A stretch of 64,000 nucleotides of DNA from Microbacterium sp. 4R-513 (lineage in GTDB: Bacteria; Actinomycetota; Actinomycetes; Actinomycetales; Microbacteriaceae), in assembly GCF_011046485.1 (NCBI RefSeq), contig NZ_CP049256.1, positions 3,224,001-3,288,000 of the forward strand, written 5' to 3'. The notes below the pieces were generated by a model. The model was not told the DNA's origin and did not search any database. It saw only the letters and a list, made by a program, of their open reading frames with translations. Shown piece by piece: positions 53,883 to 63,779 of the stretch (its first letter is position 1; the number at the start of each line of letters is the position of its first letter). Made by a program: the position numbers and the translations under genes.

Positions 53883-56441
53883 TCAGCGCGCGTCGCGCTC
53901 CTGCACGGCCAGCGCGCGCTCGGTGCCCGCGAGGTTCTCGTTGACGAGACGGCGCAGGGCCGGGGCGGCATCGGCGTGGGCCGCGAGCCAGGCGCGGGTC
54001 GCATCGCGCAACTGCACGTTCGCGAGGGCGGCGGGATAGAGGCCGACGATGAGGTACTGCGCGATCTGGTAGGTGCGCGAGTCCCAGATGGGCAGCAGCA
54101 TGTCGAAGTACGGGCCCACGAACGCCCCGAGCTGCTCGACGCTCGCGGGGTGCGTTAAGCCGGCAGCGGCGGCACGGACGATGGTGTTGGGCAGGTCGTC
54201 GCTGTCGATGAGCGACGCCCATGCCGCCTTCTTCGCGTCCGCCGTCGGGATCGCCGCCTTCGCCTGGGCCGCGAACTCGCCGCCCTTCGCGGTGTTGTCG
54301 GCCGCGAGGGCCTCATCGATCTGCGCCTCGGTCGCGACTCCGCCCGCGGCGAGCGACACGAGCAGCTGCCATGAGAGGTCGGTGTCGATCTCGAGGCCGT
54401 CGAACGAGATCTCGCCGTCGCGCACCTGGCGGACCTTCTCCCACTGCGCCGACGTCGAGGCGGCGCTGGCGAAGGCCGTCACGAGCTGAAGCTGGCTGTC
54501 GCTGCCCGGCTCGGCGGCCTGCGCGAGGTCCCAGAGCGCGTTCGCGACCTTCTCGCGGGACGCCGACCGCTTCTCGGGGGCGACGTACGAGTTGGCGGCG
54601 AGCTGAAGCTGCCCGAGCGTGGTCCGCACGGTGGTCGACTCGGTCTCGGCGCCGATGTTGCGCAGCACCAGGTCGATGTAGTCGCTCGGGGAGGCCTCGG
54701 CATCGCGCGTCTGGTCCCACGCGGCGCCCCACACGAGCGAGCGCGCGAGCGGGTCGCTGATCTTGGCGAGGTGCTCGATCGCCGTCGACAGGGAGCGCTC
54801 GTCGAGCCGGATCTTCGCGTAGGCGAGGTCTTCGTCGTTGAGGAGCACCAGGTCGGGACGCTCGACGCCCTTGAGCTCGGGCACTTCGGTGAGGTCGCCG
54901 TCCACATCGAGCTCGACGCGGTGCACCCGCACGAGCGCGTCGCCCTGCAGGCTGTAGAAGCCGACGCCGAGGCGGTGCGGGCGGATGGTCGGATAGTCGG
55001 CGGGGGCGGTCTGCACGACCGCGAAGCGCGTGATGCGGCCGTCGACATCGGTCGTGATCTCGGGTGAGAGCGTGTTGACCCCTGCCGTCTCAAGCCACTT
55101 CTTCGACCACGTCGCGAGCTCGCGGCCGCTCGTCGTCTCGAGCTCGGCCAGCAGGTCGGAGAGCTCGGTGTTCGAGAACTCGTGCTTCTTGAAGTAGGCG
55201 GCCACGCCGGCGAAGAAGGCCTCCACGCCGACCCATGCGGCGAGCTGCTTGAGCACCGATCCACCCTTGGCGTAGGTGATGCCGTCGAAGTTGACCTGCA
55301 CGTCCTCCAGGTCGTTGATCGTCGCGACGACGGGGTGCGTCGAGGGGAGCTGGTCCTGGCGGTAGGCCCAGGTCTTCTCCATCGCGTTGAACGTCGTCCA
55401 CGCCTCGGTCCACTCGGTGGCCTCGGCAGTGGCGATCGTCGACGCCCATTCGGCGAACGACTCGTTGAGCCAGAGGTCGTTCCACCACTTCATCGTCACG
55501 AGGTCGCCGAACCACATGTGGGCGAGCTCGTGGAGGATCGTGACGACACGACGCTCCTTGACGGCATCCGTCACCTTGCTGCGGAAGACGTACGTCTCGG
55601 TGAAGGTGACGGCGCCTGCGTTCTCCATGGCGCCCGCGTTGAACTCGGGGACGAAGAGCTGGTCGTACTTCTCGAACGGGTAGGGGTAGTCGAACTTCGC
55701 CTCGTAGTACGCGAAGCCCTTTCGCGTCGTCTCGAAGACGTACTCGGCGTCCATGTAGGGCCAGAGGCTCTTGCGGGCGTACACGCCGAGCGGGATGACG
55801 CGGCCCGACGCGCTGGTCAGCTCGGACGTCGTGACCTCGTACGGTCCCGCGATGAGCGCCGTGATGTACGACGAGATCTTGGGCGTGGGCGCGAAGGTCC
55901 AGGTCGCGGACCCGTCGCCGTGCTTCTTCGGCTCGGGCGTGGGGGAGTTGCTGACGACCTTCCACGGCTCAGGAGCCGTGACGGTGAACTGGAACGTCCC
56001 CTTGATGTCGGGCTGCTCGAACACCGCGAAGACGCGGCGAGAGTCGGGCACCTCGAACTGCGAGTACAGGTAGACCTCGCCGTCGACCGGGTCGACGAAG
56101 CGGTGCAGGCCCTCGCCCGTGTTGGTGTAGAGGGCGTCGGCGTCGACCACGAGCTCGTTGTCGGCCGCAAGGTCGTCGAGAGCGATGCGCGAATCGGCGA
56201 AGGCCGTCGCGGGGTCGATCGAGCGGCCGTTCAGCGTGATCTCGCGCACGCTCTGCGCGATCAGGTCGATGAACGTCGACGCGCCCTCCGTCGCGGGGAA
56301 GCGCACGACGGTGCGGGATCCGAAGATCTCGTCGCCCTGCGTCAGATTCAGGCTGATCTCGTACGAGATCCCGGACCCCGAGGGGTCGATGATCGCGCGG
56401 CGCTCCTGCGCCTCGACGCGGGTGAGGTTCTCTCCAGGCAC
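53883..56441 (-). CDS. pepN: Aminopeptidase N
   Basis: 852 residues, M1 family. GAMENAG exopeptidase motif, zinc site HELAHMWFGD with Glu 18 residues later (LNESFAEW), and the C-terminal helical domain of about 400 residues with the ERAP1-like pattern. Removes N-terminal residues from peptides. GTG start follows GGGAG. Alone on its strand; a hairpin terminates it. Confidence 0.95.
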   Translation of the reverse strand: MPGENLTRVEAQERRAIIDPSGSGISYEISLNLTQGDEIFGSRTVVRFPATEGASTFIDLIAQSVREITLNGRSIDPATAFADSRIALDDLAADNELVVDADALYTNTGEGLHRFVDPVDGEVYLYSQFEVPDSRRVFAVFEQPDIKGTFQFTVTAPEPWKVVSNSPTPEPKKHGDGSATWTFAPTPKISSYITALIAGPYEVTTSELTSASGRVIPLGVYARKSLWPYMDAEYVFETTRKGFAYYEAKFDYPYPFEKYDQLFVPEFNAGAMENAGAVTFTETYVFRSKVTDAVKERRVVTILHELAHMWFGDLVTMKWWNDLWLNESFAEWASTIATAEATEWTEAWTTFNAMEKTWAYRQDQLPSTHPVVATINDLEDVQVNFDGITYAKGGSVLKQLAAWVGVEAFFAGVAAYFKKHEFSNTELSDLLAELETTSGRELATWSKKWLETAGVNTLSPEITTDVDGRITRFAVVQTAPADYPTIRPHRLGVGFYSLQGDALVRVHRVELDVDGDLTEVPELKGVERPDLVLLNDEDLAYAKIRLDERSLSTAIEHLAKISDPLARSLVWGAAWDQTRDAEASPSDYIDLVLRNIGAETESTTVRTTLGQLQLAANSYVAPEKRSASREKVANALWDLAQAAEPGSDSQLQLVTAFASAASTSAQWEKVRQVRDGEISFDGLEIDTDLSWQLLVSLAAGGVATEAQIDEALAADNTAKGGEFAAQAKAAIPTADAKKAAWASLIDSDDLPNTIVRAAAAGLTHPASVEQLGAFVGPYFDMLLPIWDSRTYQIAQYLIVGLYPAALANVQLRDATRAWLAAHADAAPALRRLVNENLAGTERALAVQERDAR

Positions 56442-56577
56442 TTCGCTCTGCTCCCGTTTGTGATGGGGGATGGACGCCTCGCACGGATGCTGCTGGCTCC
56501 GGCGACAACCGTCCCAGCCTATGCCAGGAGGTGTCTCGCGATGGAGCCATGTGGACCCTGCCCCCGCCTGCCGGTGA

Positions 56578-56583
56578 CAGGAT
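56578..56583 (+). promoter_or_regulatory. -10-like element of a leaderless hemH promoter
   Basis: CAGGAT, six bases before GTG 56590. Confidence 0.45.
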
Positions 56584-56589
56584 GGTCCG

Positions 56590-57804
56590 GTGGTCGACGC
56601 GCACGAGATTCAGCAACCCGACAGCACGAGCCAAAAGGGTCTCGTCCCGTTCGCCTCCCCCGAGGCTTCGTCCGGTGAGCCGCACATCGAGACGCCGGTC
56701 GCATACGACGCGATCCTGCTCGCGAGCTTCGGCGGACCCGAGGGACAGGACGACGTCATCCCCTTCCTGCGCAACGTCACGCGCGGTCGCGGCATCCCCG
56801 ACGAGCGGCTCGAAGAGGTCGCGCATCACTACCGCCACTTCGGCGGCGTGAGCCCCATCAACGAGCAGAACCGGGCGCTCAAGGCGGCGCTCGAGGACGA
56901 GCTGGCCCGCCGGGGGATCGATCTGCCCGTCTACTGGGGCAACCGCAACTGGGCGCCGTACCTGGATGAGGCGGTGACGGATGCCGCGGCATCCGGTCGT
57001 ACGAAGCTCATCGCCATCGCCACGAGCGCCTACAGCTCCTTCTCGAGCTGCCGTCAGTACCGCGAGGACTTCGCGCGCGTGCTCACCGAGACGGAGCTCG
57101 CCGGCACCGTCACGATCGACAAAGTGCGGCAGTTCTTCGATCACCCGGGATTCGTCACTCCGTTCGCGGAAGGCGTGCGGGACGCCGTCACGGGCTACCT
57201 GTCGCAGGGGATCGCGCCCGAGGCGGTCCGCGTTCTCTTCTCGACGCACAGCGTGCCCATGGACGACGCACGCCGCTCCGGTCCGCGCGACGTCGAGTGG
57301 GGGGACGGCGGCGCCTACGCCACGCAGCACCTCGCGGTCGCGGAGCGGATCATGTCGGACCTCGCAGCCGAGGAGCCCGCCGCCGGCCGGGTCGGCTGGG
57401 AGCTCGTCTACCAGTCGCGGTCGGGGCCGCCGTCGCAGCCGTGGCTCGAGCCCGACATCAACGACGTCATCGAAGGACTGCCGGCGAAGGGGATCGAGGC
57501 CATCGCCATCGTCCCGCTCGGCTTCGTGAGCGACCACATGGAGGTGCTCTGGGACCTCGACACCGAGGCGATGGAGGCCGCTCAGGAAGCCGGCATCAAG
57601 GCCGTGCGGACGCCCACCCCGGGCGTCGACCCCGCGTTCGTCAAGGGACTGGTCGACCTGGTGCTGGAGCGCGTCAATGGGGCTCCGACTTCCGACCGCC
57701 CGCACGAGACCGACCTCGGTCCGTGGTTCGACGTCTGCCGTCCCGGCTGCTGCGAGAACATCCGGGCGGGCTTCAAGCCGGCCGCCGCGGGCATCGCGCC
57801 CTGA
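56590..57804 (+). CDS. hemH: Coproporphyrin/protoporphyrin ferrochelatase
   Basis: 404 residues; N-terminal 35 residues are low-complexity. Core ASFGGPEGQDDVIPFLRNVTRGRG, YWGNRNWAPYL and FSTHSVPMDD with the catalytic His, then GFVSDHMEVLWDLD. The C-terminus has CRPGCCENIR, a cluster of three Cys that, with one further Cys in the core, fits the [2Fe-2S] site known in actinobacterial ferrochelatases. Inserts iron in haem synthesis; actinobacterial enzymes act on coproporphyrin. No other haem genes are in the window. Confidence 0.93.
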   Translation: MVDAHEIQQPDSTSQKGLVPFASPEASSGEPHIETPVAYDAILLASFGGPEGQDDVIPFLRNVTRGRGIPDERLEEVAHHYRHFGGVSPINEQNRALKAALEDELARRGIDLPVYWGNRNWAPYLDEAVTDAAASGRTKLIAIATSAYSSFSSCRQYREDFARVLTETELAGTVTIDKVRQFFDHPGFVTPFAEGVRDAVTGYLSQGIAPEAVRVLFSTHSVPMDDARRSGPRDVEWGDGGAYATQHLAVAERIMSDLAAEEPAAGRVGWELVYQSRSGPPSQPWLEPDINDVIEGLPAKGIEAIAIVPLGFVSDHMEVLWDLDTEAMEAAQEAGIKAVRTPTPGVDPAFVKGLVDLVLERVNGAPTSDRPHETDLGPWFDVCRPGCCENIRAGFKPAAAGIAP

Positions 57805-57836
57805 CCTCCGGCCGAACCGCCCTCCTTCCGCGTCCC

Positions 57837-57842
57837 TAGGAT
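57837..57842 (+). promoter_or_regulatory. -10 element of a leaderless rpiB promoter
   Basis: TAGGAT, six bases before ATG 57849. Confidence 0.55.
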
Positions 57843-57848
57843 TGGCCC

Positions 57849-58397
57849 ATGCGCATCCACATCGCGACCGATCACGCCGGCCTCGAGTTCTCGACCCAGC
57901 TGCAGCACCACCTGGCTGGGGCGGGACACGATGTCGTCGACCACGGTCCCCTCGACTACGAGCCCCTCGACGACTACCCCGCGTTCTGCATCCGCGCCGC
58001 CCAGGCGGTCGTGCGCGATCAGGCGGCGGGGATGCAGTCCCTCGGCGTCGTGTTCGGCGGTTCGGGCAACGGCGAGCAGATCGCCGCGAACAAGGTCGAG
58101 GGCGTTCGTGCGGCGCTGGTGTGGAGCATCGCGACCGCCGAGCTCGCGCGCGAGCACAACGACGCCAACGTCATCGCGATCGGCGCCCGTCAGCACACGT
58201 TCGAGGAGGCGGCCTCATTCATCGACCGCTTCATCGCGACGCCGTTCTCGAACGAGGAGCGCCACATCCGTCGCATCCACCAGATCGCCGACTTCGAGAG
58301 GGACGGCAGCCTGGTGCCCGACCCGCGTGCCGGTGGTGCCCTGAGCGCACCGACCGGCGGCGAGTCCGCCGACGCGATGGACCCCGAAGCAGGCTGA
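57849..58397 (+). CDS. rpiB: Ribose-5-phosphate isomerase B
   Basis: 182 residues. Interconverts ribulose-5-P and ribose-5-P. TDHAGLEFSTQL, DHGPLDYEPLDDYP, VFGGSGNGEQIAANKVEG, then ARQHTFEEA; C-terminal region longer than in E. coli RpiB (149) by about 30 residues rich in Gly and Asp. The stop overlaps the ATG of the glycosylase gene (TGATG). Confidence 0.94.
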   Translation: MRIHIATDHAGLEFSTQLQHHLAGAGHDVVDHGPLDYEPLDDYPAFCIRAAQAVVRDQAAGMQSLGVVFGGSGNGEQIAANKVEGVRAALVWSIATAELAREHNDANVIAIGARQHTFEEAASFIDRFIATPFSNEERHIRRIHQIADFERDGSLVPDPRAGGALSAPTGGESADAMDPEAG

Positions 58398-59401
58398 TGC
58401 CCGAGGGCCATTCCGTCCACCGGATCGCACGACAGTTCGATCGCAACATCGTCGGGCGCGCCGTGCGCGCGTCGAGCCCCCAGGGCCGCTTCGCCGAGGG
58501 CGCAGAGCTGCTCGACGGCCGTGTCGCGGAGGCGGTCCGGGCAGTCGGCAAGCAGATGTTCCTCGGGTTCGAGGGCGACACGTGGCTGCGCGTCCACCTC
58601 GGCATGTACGGGGCGTGGGACTTCGCCGGCGAGGTCGTCGCCGACCCGACGATCGCCTCGGCGAACGGGCGGATGGGGCAGACCAACCAGCGCGGGACGA
58701 TCCTGGACGACGACGAGCCGGTCCTCGACAGCGCGGGCGAGAACTCGCTCACCTCGATCGGGGCGCCGCGTCGCGCCCGCGTGCACGTGCGCATGTCGGA
58801 GCAGACGACGGGTCTTCCCGAGGAGGACGGGGAATGGCCGCCACCCGTCGTCGGTCAGGTCCGCCTGCGGCTTCTGACGGACGTCACGTGCGCCGACCTG
58901 CGCGGTCCGACCGCGTGTCAGATCCAGTCGCCCGACGAGGTCGCCGCGACGATCGCGAAGCTCGGCCCCGACCCGCTCGTCGACGACATCGCCGAGGGGG
59001 AGGAGCGCTTCACATCGGTCGTGCGACGCAAGCCGACGCCGATCGGGCTGCTGCTCATGGATCAGTCGGTCGTCAGCGGCATCGGCAACGTCTATCGCGC
59101 CGAGCTCCTCTACCGTGCGCGCCTCAACCCCCACACTCCCGGGCGCGAGGTGCCCGAAGACGTGGTGCGGGCGATCTGGCGCGACTGGGTCGGTCTGCTC
59201 GCCATCGGCGTCGAGACCGGCCAGATGATGACGATGGACGATCTCGACCCGGAGCGTTGGCGTGCCGCGATGGCCAATCGCGAAGATCGGCACTGGGTCT
59301 ACCGCCGGCAGGGCCTGCCCTGCCGAGTCTGCGGGACCGCGATCCTCCTCGAGGAGATGGGCTCCCGCAAGCTGTACTGGTGCCCGTACTGCCAGGCATG
59401 A
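58397..59401 (+). CDS. Fpg/Nei family DNA glycosylase (endonuclease VIII-like)
   Basis: 334 residues. Begins MPEGHSVHRIARQFD with the catalytic P2-E3 pair; helix-2-turn-helix GIGNVYRAELLYRARL; C-terminal zinc finger CRVCG and CPYCQA. Bifunctional base-excision enzyme for oxidised bases; the H after PEG and the sequence pattern fit the actinobacterial Nei2-type group more than MutM. ATG overlaps the rpiB stop. Confidence 0.9.
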   Translation: MPEGHSVHRIARQFDRNIVGRAVRASSPQGRFAEGAELLDGRVAEAVRAVGKQMFLGFEGDTWLRVHLGMYGAWDFAGEVVADPTIASANGRMGQTNQRGTILDDDEPVLDSAGENSLTSIGAPRRARVHVRMSEQTTGLPEEDGEWPPPVVGQVRLRLLTDVTCADLRGPTACQIQSPDEVAATIAKLGPDPLVDDIAEGEERFTSVVRRKPTPIGLLLMDQSVVSGIGNVYRAELLYRARLNPHTPGREVPEDVVRAIWRDWVGLLAIGVETGQMMTMDDLDPERWRAAMANREDRHWVYRRQGLPCRVCGTAILLEEMGSRKLYWCPYCQA

Positions 59402-59433
59402 GCCGACGGGCGGCGGCCGCGGCATCCGCCTTC

Positions 59434-59439
59434 TAATCT
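59434..59439 (+). promoter_or_regulatory. -10 element of a leaderless promoter
   Basis: TAATCT, six bases before ATG 59446. Confidence 0.55.
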
Positions 59440-59445
59440 GGATCC

Positions 59446-60084
59446 ATGCGCCAGAACCCGAGCTTCGCGATGACCGACGTCGCCGAGCTGCGACGCCTCA
59501 TCGACCGCAATCCGTGGATGACGCTCGTGAGCTCGACCGACGACGGACTCGTCGCCTCGCACTACGCCGTCATCCTCGATGAGGACCGAGACGACCTCAC
59601 GATCGTCGGCCACGTCGGCAAGCCCGACGACATGATCCACGGCCTCGGGGAGCGCGAGCTGCTCGTCGTCGTCCAGGGTCCGCACGGCTACATCTCGCCG
59701 GGCTGGTACGGCGACGCCGCGAATGTGCCGACCTGGAATTTCGTCTCGGCGCACCTCTCCGGCATCCCGGAGGTGCTGACCCCGGAGGAGAACCTGCGGG
59801 TGCTGGACCGCCTCGTGGCTCGCTTCGAGGCGCGGATGCCGCAGCCCCGGCTGCTGTGGGAGCCGCCGAACGACCCCGCCTACGTGGAGCGGCTGGAGAG
59901 GGGGACCGTCGGCTTCCGTCTGACGCCGACGCGCGTGGTCGCTAAGCGCAAGCTCAGCCAGAACAAGTCGGCCGAGGTCGTCGACACGATCATCGCTGAG
60001 CTGAGCGGCGACGGCGGGTATGCGAATCCCGCCCTCGCCGACGAGATGCGCCGCGCGCACGCCGCGCTGCGGAGCGCGGAGTGA
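59446..60084 (+). CDS. PaiB-like FMN-binding regulator
   Basis: 212 residues. FMN-binding split-barrel with PWMTLVSSTDDGLVASHYAVI near the start, HVGKPDDMIHGL and HGYISPGWYG. PaiB of Bacillus is described as an FMN-binding negative transcriptional regulator; here only the fold is inferred. The stop overlaps the amidohydrolase GTG. It may bind flavin and take part in redox-dependent control of a process that cannot be told. Confidence 0.85.
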   Translation: MRQNPSFAMTDVAELRRLIDRNPWMTLVSSTDDGLVASHYAVILDEDRDDLTIVGHVGKPDDMIHGLGERELLVVVQGPHGYISPGWYGDAANVPTWNFVSAHLSGIPEVLTPEENLRVLDRLVARFEARMPQPRLLWEPPNDPAYVERLERGTVGFRLTPTRVVAKRKLSQNKSAEVVDTIIAELSGDGGYANPALADEMRRAHAALRSAE

Positions 60085-61577
60085 CGGCGGTCGGCGATTC
60101 CGTCGCCAGTATCACCGACGTCCGCATCGTCGGGCCTGGCAGCGAGCTGCTGCCCGACGAGGGGCCGTTCGACGTCTTCATCGAAGACGGCCTTCTCTCC
60201 GACATCGCACCTCGCGGCGCTTTGCGAGAGCGCGGTCAGGTGCTCGACGGGGGAGGCGGATGGCTCATCCCCGGGCTCTGGGACCACCACGTGCACACGA
60301 TGCAGTGGGCGCTCGTCGTCCAGCGTGTTCCTCTCGGGCACGCGACGTCGGCCGCCCACGCCGCGGCGCTCATGGGCCAGGCGCCGATCGTCGACGACCG
60401 GCGCGTCGGCACCGGCTTCCGCGACGCCTTCTGGGCCGACGAGCCCACGCTCGCGCTCCTCGACGCGGCGACCGGCGAGACGCCGACGTACCTCATCAAC
60501 GCAGATGTGCACAGCGTGTGGCTCAACAGCGCCGCCCTGCGGCGCGAAGGATTCGGGTCCGACACCGGCCTCCTCCGCGAAGAGCCCGCCTTCGAGATCT
60601 CGCGCCGGCTCAACGCCGTAGACGACGTCACGGGCGATCGGCTGATCCGCCGGATGGCGACGGATGCCGCGGCCCGCGGGATCGTCGGGCTCGTCGATCT
60701 CGACATGGCATGGAACGAGGAGGCGTGGGCCCGGCGCACCCGCGACGGCCTCGACGTGCTCCGCGTCGAGTTCGGCATCTACCCCGACCACCTGTCGCGG
60801 GCGCTGGCCGAGGGACTGCAGACGGGCGATGTCGCGCGCGGAGCGGCATCCGATCTCGCCCGAGTGGGGTCCCTCAAGGTCATCACCGACGGTTCGCTCG
60901 GCACCCGGACCGCCGCGTGCTCGCACGCCTACCCGGGCGACCCCCGCAACCACGGCATCCTGACGGTGGCGCCCGAGACCCTCGTCGAGCTCATGACAGC
61001 CGCGACGGCCGGCGGACTGTCGTGCGCGATCCACGCGATCGGCGATGTCGCCAATTCGCACGCGCTCGACGCATACGCCGTGACACAGGCGACGGGGACG
61101 ATCGAGCACGCTCAGCTCGTCGCGCACGCCGACATCCCGCGCTTCGGCCGGCTGGGGGTCGGCGCGAGCGTCCAGCCCGAGCACGCGATCGACGATCGCG
61201 ACCTCACCGACACGATCTGGGCCGGCCAGACGGCCCTCCCGTACCCCCTCGCGGCCTTCGCCGCGACGGGAGCGAACCTGCTCCTCGGCTCCGACGCTCC
61301 CGTGACGGCGCTCGACCCGTGGGCGGCGATGGCGGCGGCGGTCTTCCGCACCCGCGACGGCCGAGAGCCGTGGCATCCCGAGCAGGCCCTCAGCGCAGCG
61401 GTCGCTCTCGCCGCGTCGACGCACGGCGGCTCCGATGCGCCCGCGGTCATCGCGCCGGGTTCGCCCGCCGACCTCGTGGTGTGCGAGACGAACCCGCTCG
61501 CGAGCGATGAAGGGGCGCTGCGCGCGATGCGTGTGACTGCCACTCTGCTCGGCGGGCGCCTCACGCACCTCGGCTGA
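60081..61577 (+). CDS. Amidohydrolase (YtcJ-like TIM barrel)
   Basis: 498 residues. Metal-dependent hydrolase of the amidohydrolase superfamily: DHHVHTMQ gives the first HxH ligands, HAIGD and IEHAQL the next, and GSDAPVTALDPWAAM the metal-binding Asp. GTG overlaps the PaiB stop, so the two are cotranscribed. Substrate unknown; YtcJ-like members act on various amides and cyclic amides. Confidence 0.88.
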   Translation: MTAVGDSVASITDVRIVGPGSELLPDEGPFDVFIEDGLLSDIAPRGALRERGQVLDGGGGWLIPGLWDHHVHTMQWALVVQRVPLGHATSAAHAAALMGQAPIVDDRRVGTGFRDAFWADEPTLALLDAATGETPTYLINADVHSVWLNSAALRREGFGSDTGLLREEPAFEISRRLNAVDDVTGDRLIRRMATDAAARGIVGLVDLDMAWNEEAWARRTRDGLDVLRVEFGIYPDHLSRALAEGLQTGDVARGAASDLARVGSLKVITDGSLGTRTAACSHAYPGDPRNHGILTVAPETLVELMTAATAGGLSCAIHAIGDVANSHALDAYAVTQATGTIEHAQLVAHADIPRFGRLGVGASVQPEHAIDDRDLTDTIWAGQTALPYPLAAFAATGANLLLGSDAPVTALDPWAAMAAAVFRTRDGREPWHPEQALSAAVALAASTHGGSDAPAVIAPGSPADLVVCETNPLASDEGALRAMRVTATLLGGRLTHLG

Positions 61578-61668
61578 TCGGGGGGTTGTCCCCCCTCTCG
61601 ATCGGGGAGGCGAGCGGATGCCGCGGCGACCGCGGAACCGGGATGCTGGGGGAGAACCTGGAGGACCC

Positions 61669-63051
61669 ATGAGCACCACAGCCATCCCCGCCGCTCCCGC
61701 CATCACGCCGCCCTTCTGGCGCGGCTACGGAGAACTCTGGAAGCGCACGCCCGGCAGCGCCGTCTATCTGCTCGTCGTGTTCGCGCTGGCCATGACATCG
61801 CTCAGCGTGCTCGCGAGCCTCTTCTGGACGGGCGTCGGACTTCTCATCCTTGTGATCGGGCTGCCGCTCATCGTGCTGACCCTGCTCGTAGCCCGTGGCT
61901 TCGGCGTGGCAGACCGCTTCCTGCTGCAGCTCACCGGCCTCCCCGCCATCACGGAGCCGGAATGGAATCGCGACGACGACGAGCGCACGGGCTTCTGGGC
62001 GACGTTCAGCCGTCCGCTGCGCAATGCGCACTACTGGGTGTACCTCCTGCACGGCATGATCGTCAGCCCCGTCGTGAGCACGATCTCGTTCGCGCTCACC
62101 GTCGCGTGGCTCAGCATCGGCTTCGGCGGTCTGACGTACTGGTTCTGGGGGCTGTTCATCCCGCGCGGTGACGGCGGGGAGTGGGGTTCGTACGTCGCGG
62201 AGGCCGTGCCCTGGCTCTTCGGTGGCTGGTCGTCGTGGGCGGTCGAGGTCGCGCTCTACCTCCTGGCCGGCATTCTCTTCACCTTCACGATGCCCTGGGT
62301 GCTGGGCGGGCTCGCCCGCGCGCACCACGCGATCGCCCGCGGCATGCTCGGTCGTTGGGACTCCGACGCGCTCGCCGCCGAGGTCCGTGCCGAGTCCGCG
62401 GCGCGCACCGCCGCCGTGCAAGCCGAGGACCAGGCGCTGCGGCGCCTCGAGCGCGACATCCACGACGGACCGCAGCAGCGGCTCGTGCGCCTCCAGATGG
62501 ATCTCGCGTCGCTCGAACGGCGCGCGGCGGCAGGAGACACGGATGCCGCAGCCGAGCTCGCGCGCGAGGCGCGCGGGCATGCCGCTGCCGCCCTCGACGA
62601 GCTCCGAGCCCTGTCCGCCGGCGTCGCACCGCCGCTCCTGCAGGACCGCGGTCTCCGCGCCGCCCTCGAGGCGCTGTCGCTCGCCAGCAGCATCCCGGTA
62701 CGCGCCGAGCTCGACCCGGCACTCGACGTCGCCGTCAGCCCAGAAGTCGCCCGGACCGTCTACTTCGTCGTCGCCGAGCTGCTCACCAACGCCGTCAAGC
62801 ACTCGGCGGCGACGGGCGCGACGCTCCGCGCCTGGATCGCGCAGCCGGCCGCCGGCGATACGCCTTTGCTCGATGTCTGGCTCGTCGATGACGGCCGAGG
62901 CGGTGCGCAGTTCCGTGCCGGGCACGGCCTGGAAGGTCTGCGTGGCCGGGTGCGCGGCCTGCGCGGCGACCTGGAGCTCTCGTCGCCCGTCGGCGGACCC
63001 ACCCGCATCGGAGTGCACATCCCGCTCGCGACGACCCCGGCCGCGCCGTGA
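61669..63051 (+). CDS. Sensor histidine kinase (HPK7 / HisKA_3 type)
   Basis: 460 residues. Four or five N-terminal helices (about 30-80, 120-165, 190-215), then the DHp motif LERDIHDGPQQRL with phospho-accepting H265, and an HATPase domain with the N-box ELLTNAVKHS and G-box DDGRGGAQF. ATG 61669 follows GGAGGAC. The stop overlaps or abuts the next gene, so the kinase and regulator form one two-component system. The signal sensed is unknown, probably membrane or cell-envelope related. Confidence 0.9.
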   Translation: MSTTAIPAAPAITPPFWRGYGELWKRTPGSAVYLLVVFALAMTSLSVLASLFWTGVGLLILVIGLPLIVLTLLVARGFGVADRFLLQLTGLPAITEPEWNRDDDERTGFWATFSRPLRNAHYWVYLLHGMIVSPVVSTISFALTVAWLSIGFGGLTYWFWGLFIPRGDGGEWGSYVAEAVPWLFGGWSSWAVEVALYLLAGILFTFTMPWVLGGLARAHHAIARGMLGRWDSDALAAEVRAESAARTAAVQAEDQALRRLERDIHDGPQQRLVRLQMDLASLERRAAAGDTDAAAELAREARGHAAAALDELRALSAGVAPPLLQDRGLRAALEALSLASSIPVRAELDPALDVAVSPEVARTVYFVVAELLTNAVKHSAATGATLRAWIAQPAAGDTPLLDVWLVDDGRGGAQFRAGHGLEGLRGRVRGLRGDLELSSPVGGPTRIGVHIPLATTPAAP

Positions 63052-63722
63052 CGACCGCCTATCCTGACGGGGTGACCCGGCCGCTTCGCGTCGTCCTCGT
63101 CGAGGACTCCGTGCTCCTGCGCGAGGGACTGGTCCGCCTCTTCGATGAGGCGGGCTACGTGCCGGCAGGCGCGTGGGGCGACGTCGACGATGTCGTCGAT
63201 CGGGTTCGAGATGCCTCGGCCGACGTCGCGGTGCTCGACGTGCGGCTCCCCCCGGCGTTCAAGGACGAGGGCATCCGTGCCGCGATCGCCCTTCGCGCGG
63301 CGCTGCCGCGCCTCGGCATCCTGGTGCTCAGTCAGTACGTCGAGGGCGTCTATGCGCGCGAGCTGCTGGCGGGCGGCGAAGGCGGCATCGGCTATCTGCT
63401 CAAGGACCGCGTGACCTCGCTCGACGAGTTCACCGATGCCGTGGAACGCGTCTACGACGGCGGGACGGTGCTCGACCCGCTCGTCGTGCGCGGGCTGCTC
63501 GCGGCACGTCCCGACCCGCTGTCGAGGCTCACTCCGCGGGAGCGGGATGTGCTCGAACTCATGGCCGAGGGGCGGAGCAACTCCGCGATCGCGGAGCGCC
63601 TCTTCATCGGCGTCGGAGCGGTCGAGAAGAACATCAGCTCGATCTTCCTCAAGCTCGGCCTCGAGGACTCGGCGACCGAGCACCGACGGGTGCTCGCCGT
63701 GCTCGCCTTCCTGCAGCACTGA
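63048..63722 (+). CDS. LuxR-family (NarL-type) response regulator
   Basis: Receiver domain with VVLVEDS, phospho-acceptor Asp in VAVLDVRLPP and the conserved Lys in LLKDR; C-terminal HTH TPRERDVLELMAEGRSNSAIA and IGVGAVEKNISSIF. Two starts are possible: GTG 63048 (GTGA overlap with the kinase, 224 aa) or GTG 63072, which has TATCCT six bases upstream and puts the acceptor at Asp56, as usual. The latter is the better biological start in my view; the longer frame is given here as coding extent. Confidence 0.9.
   Translation: MTTAYPDGVTRPLRVVLVEDSVLLREGLVRLFDEAGYVPAGAWGDVDDVVDRVRDASADVAVLDVRLPPAFKDEGIRAAIALRAALPRLGILVLSQYVEGVYARELLAGGEGGIGYLLKDRVTSLDEFTDAVERVYDGGTVLDPLVVRGLLAARPDPLSRLTPRERDVLELMAEGRSNSAIAERLFIGVGAVEKNISSIFLKLGLEDSATEHRRVLAVLAFLQH
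63060..63065 (+). promoter_or_regulatory. -10 element of a possible leaderless regulator promoter
   Basis: TATCCT, six bases before GTG 63072, inside the first codons of the longer response-regulator frame. Confidence 0.35.
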
Positions 63723-63732
63723 ATGCGCAGTC

Positions 63733-63766
63733 GACGAAGCCCCCGGATCTCTCCGGGGGCTTCGTC
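63733..63766. terminator. Bidirectional terminator
   Basis: Perfect 14-bp stem (GACGAAGCCCCCGG and complement) with loop ATCTCT between the convergent response regulator and dps genes. Confidence 0.8.
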
Positions 63767-63779
63767 GTGCTGACGGCGC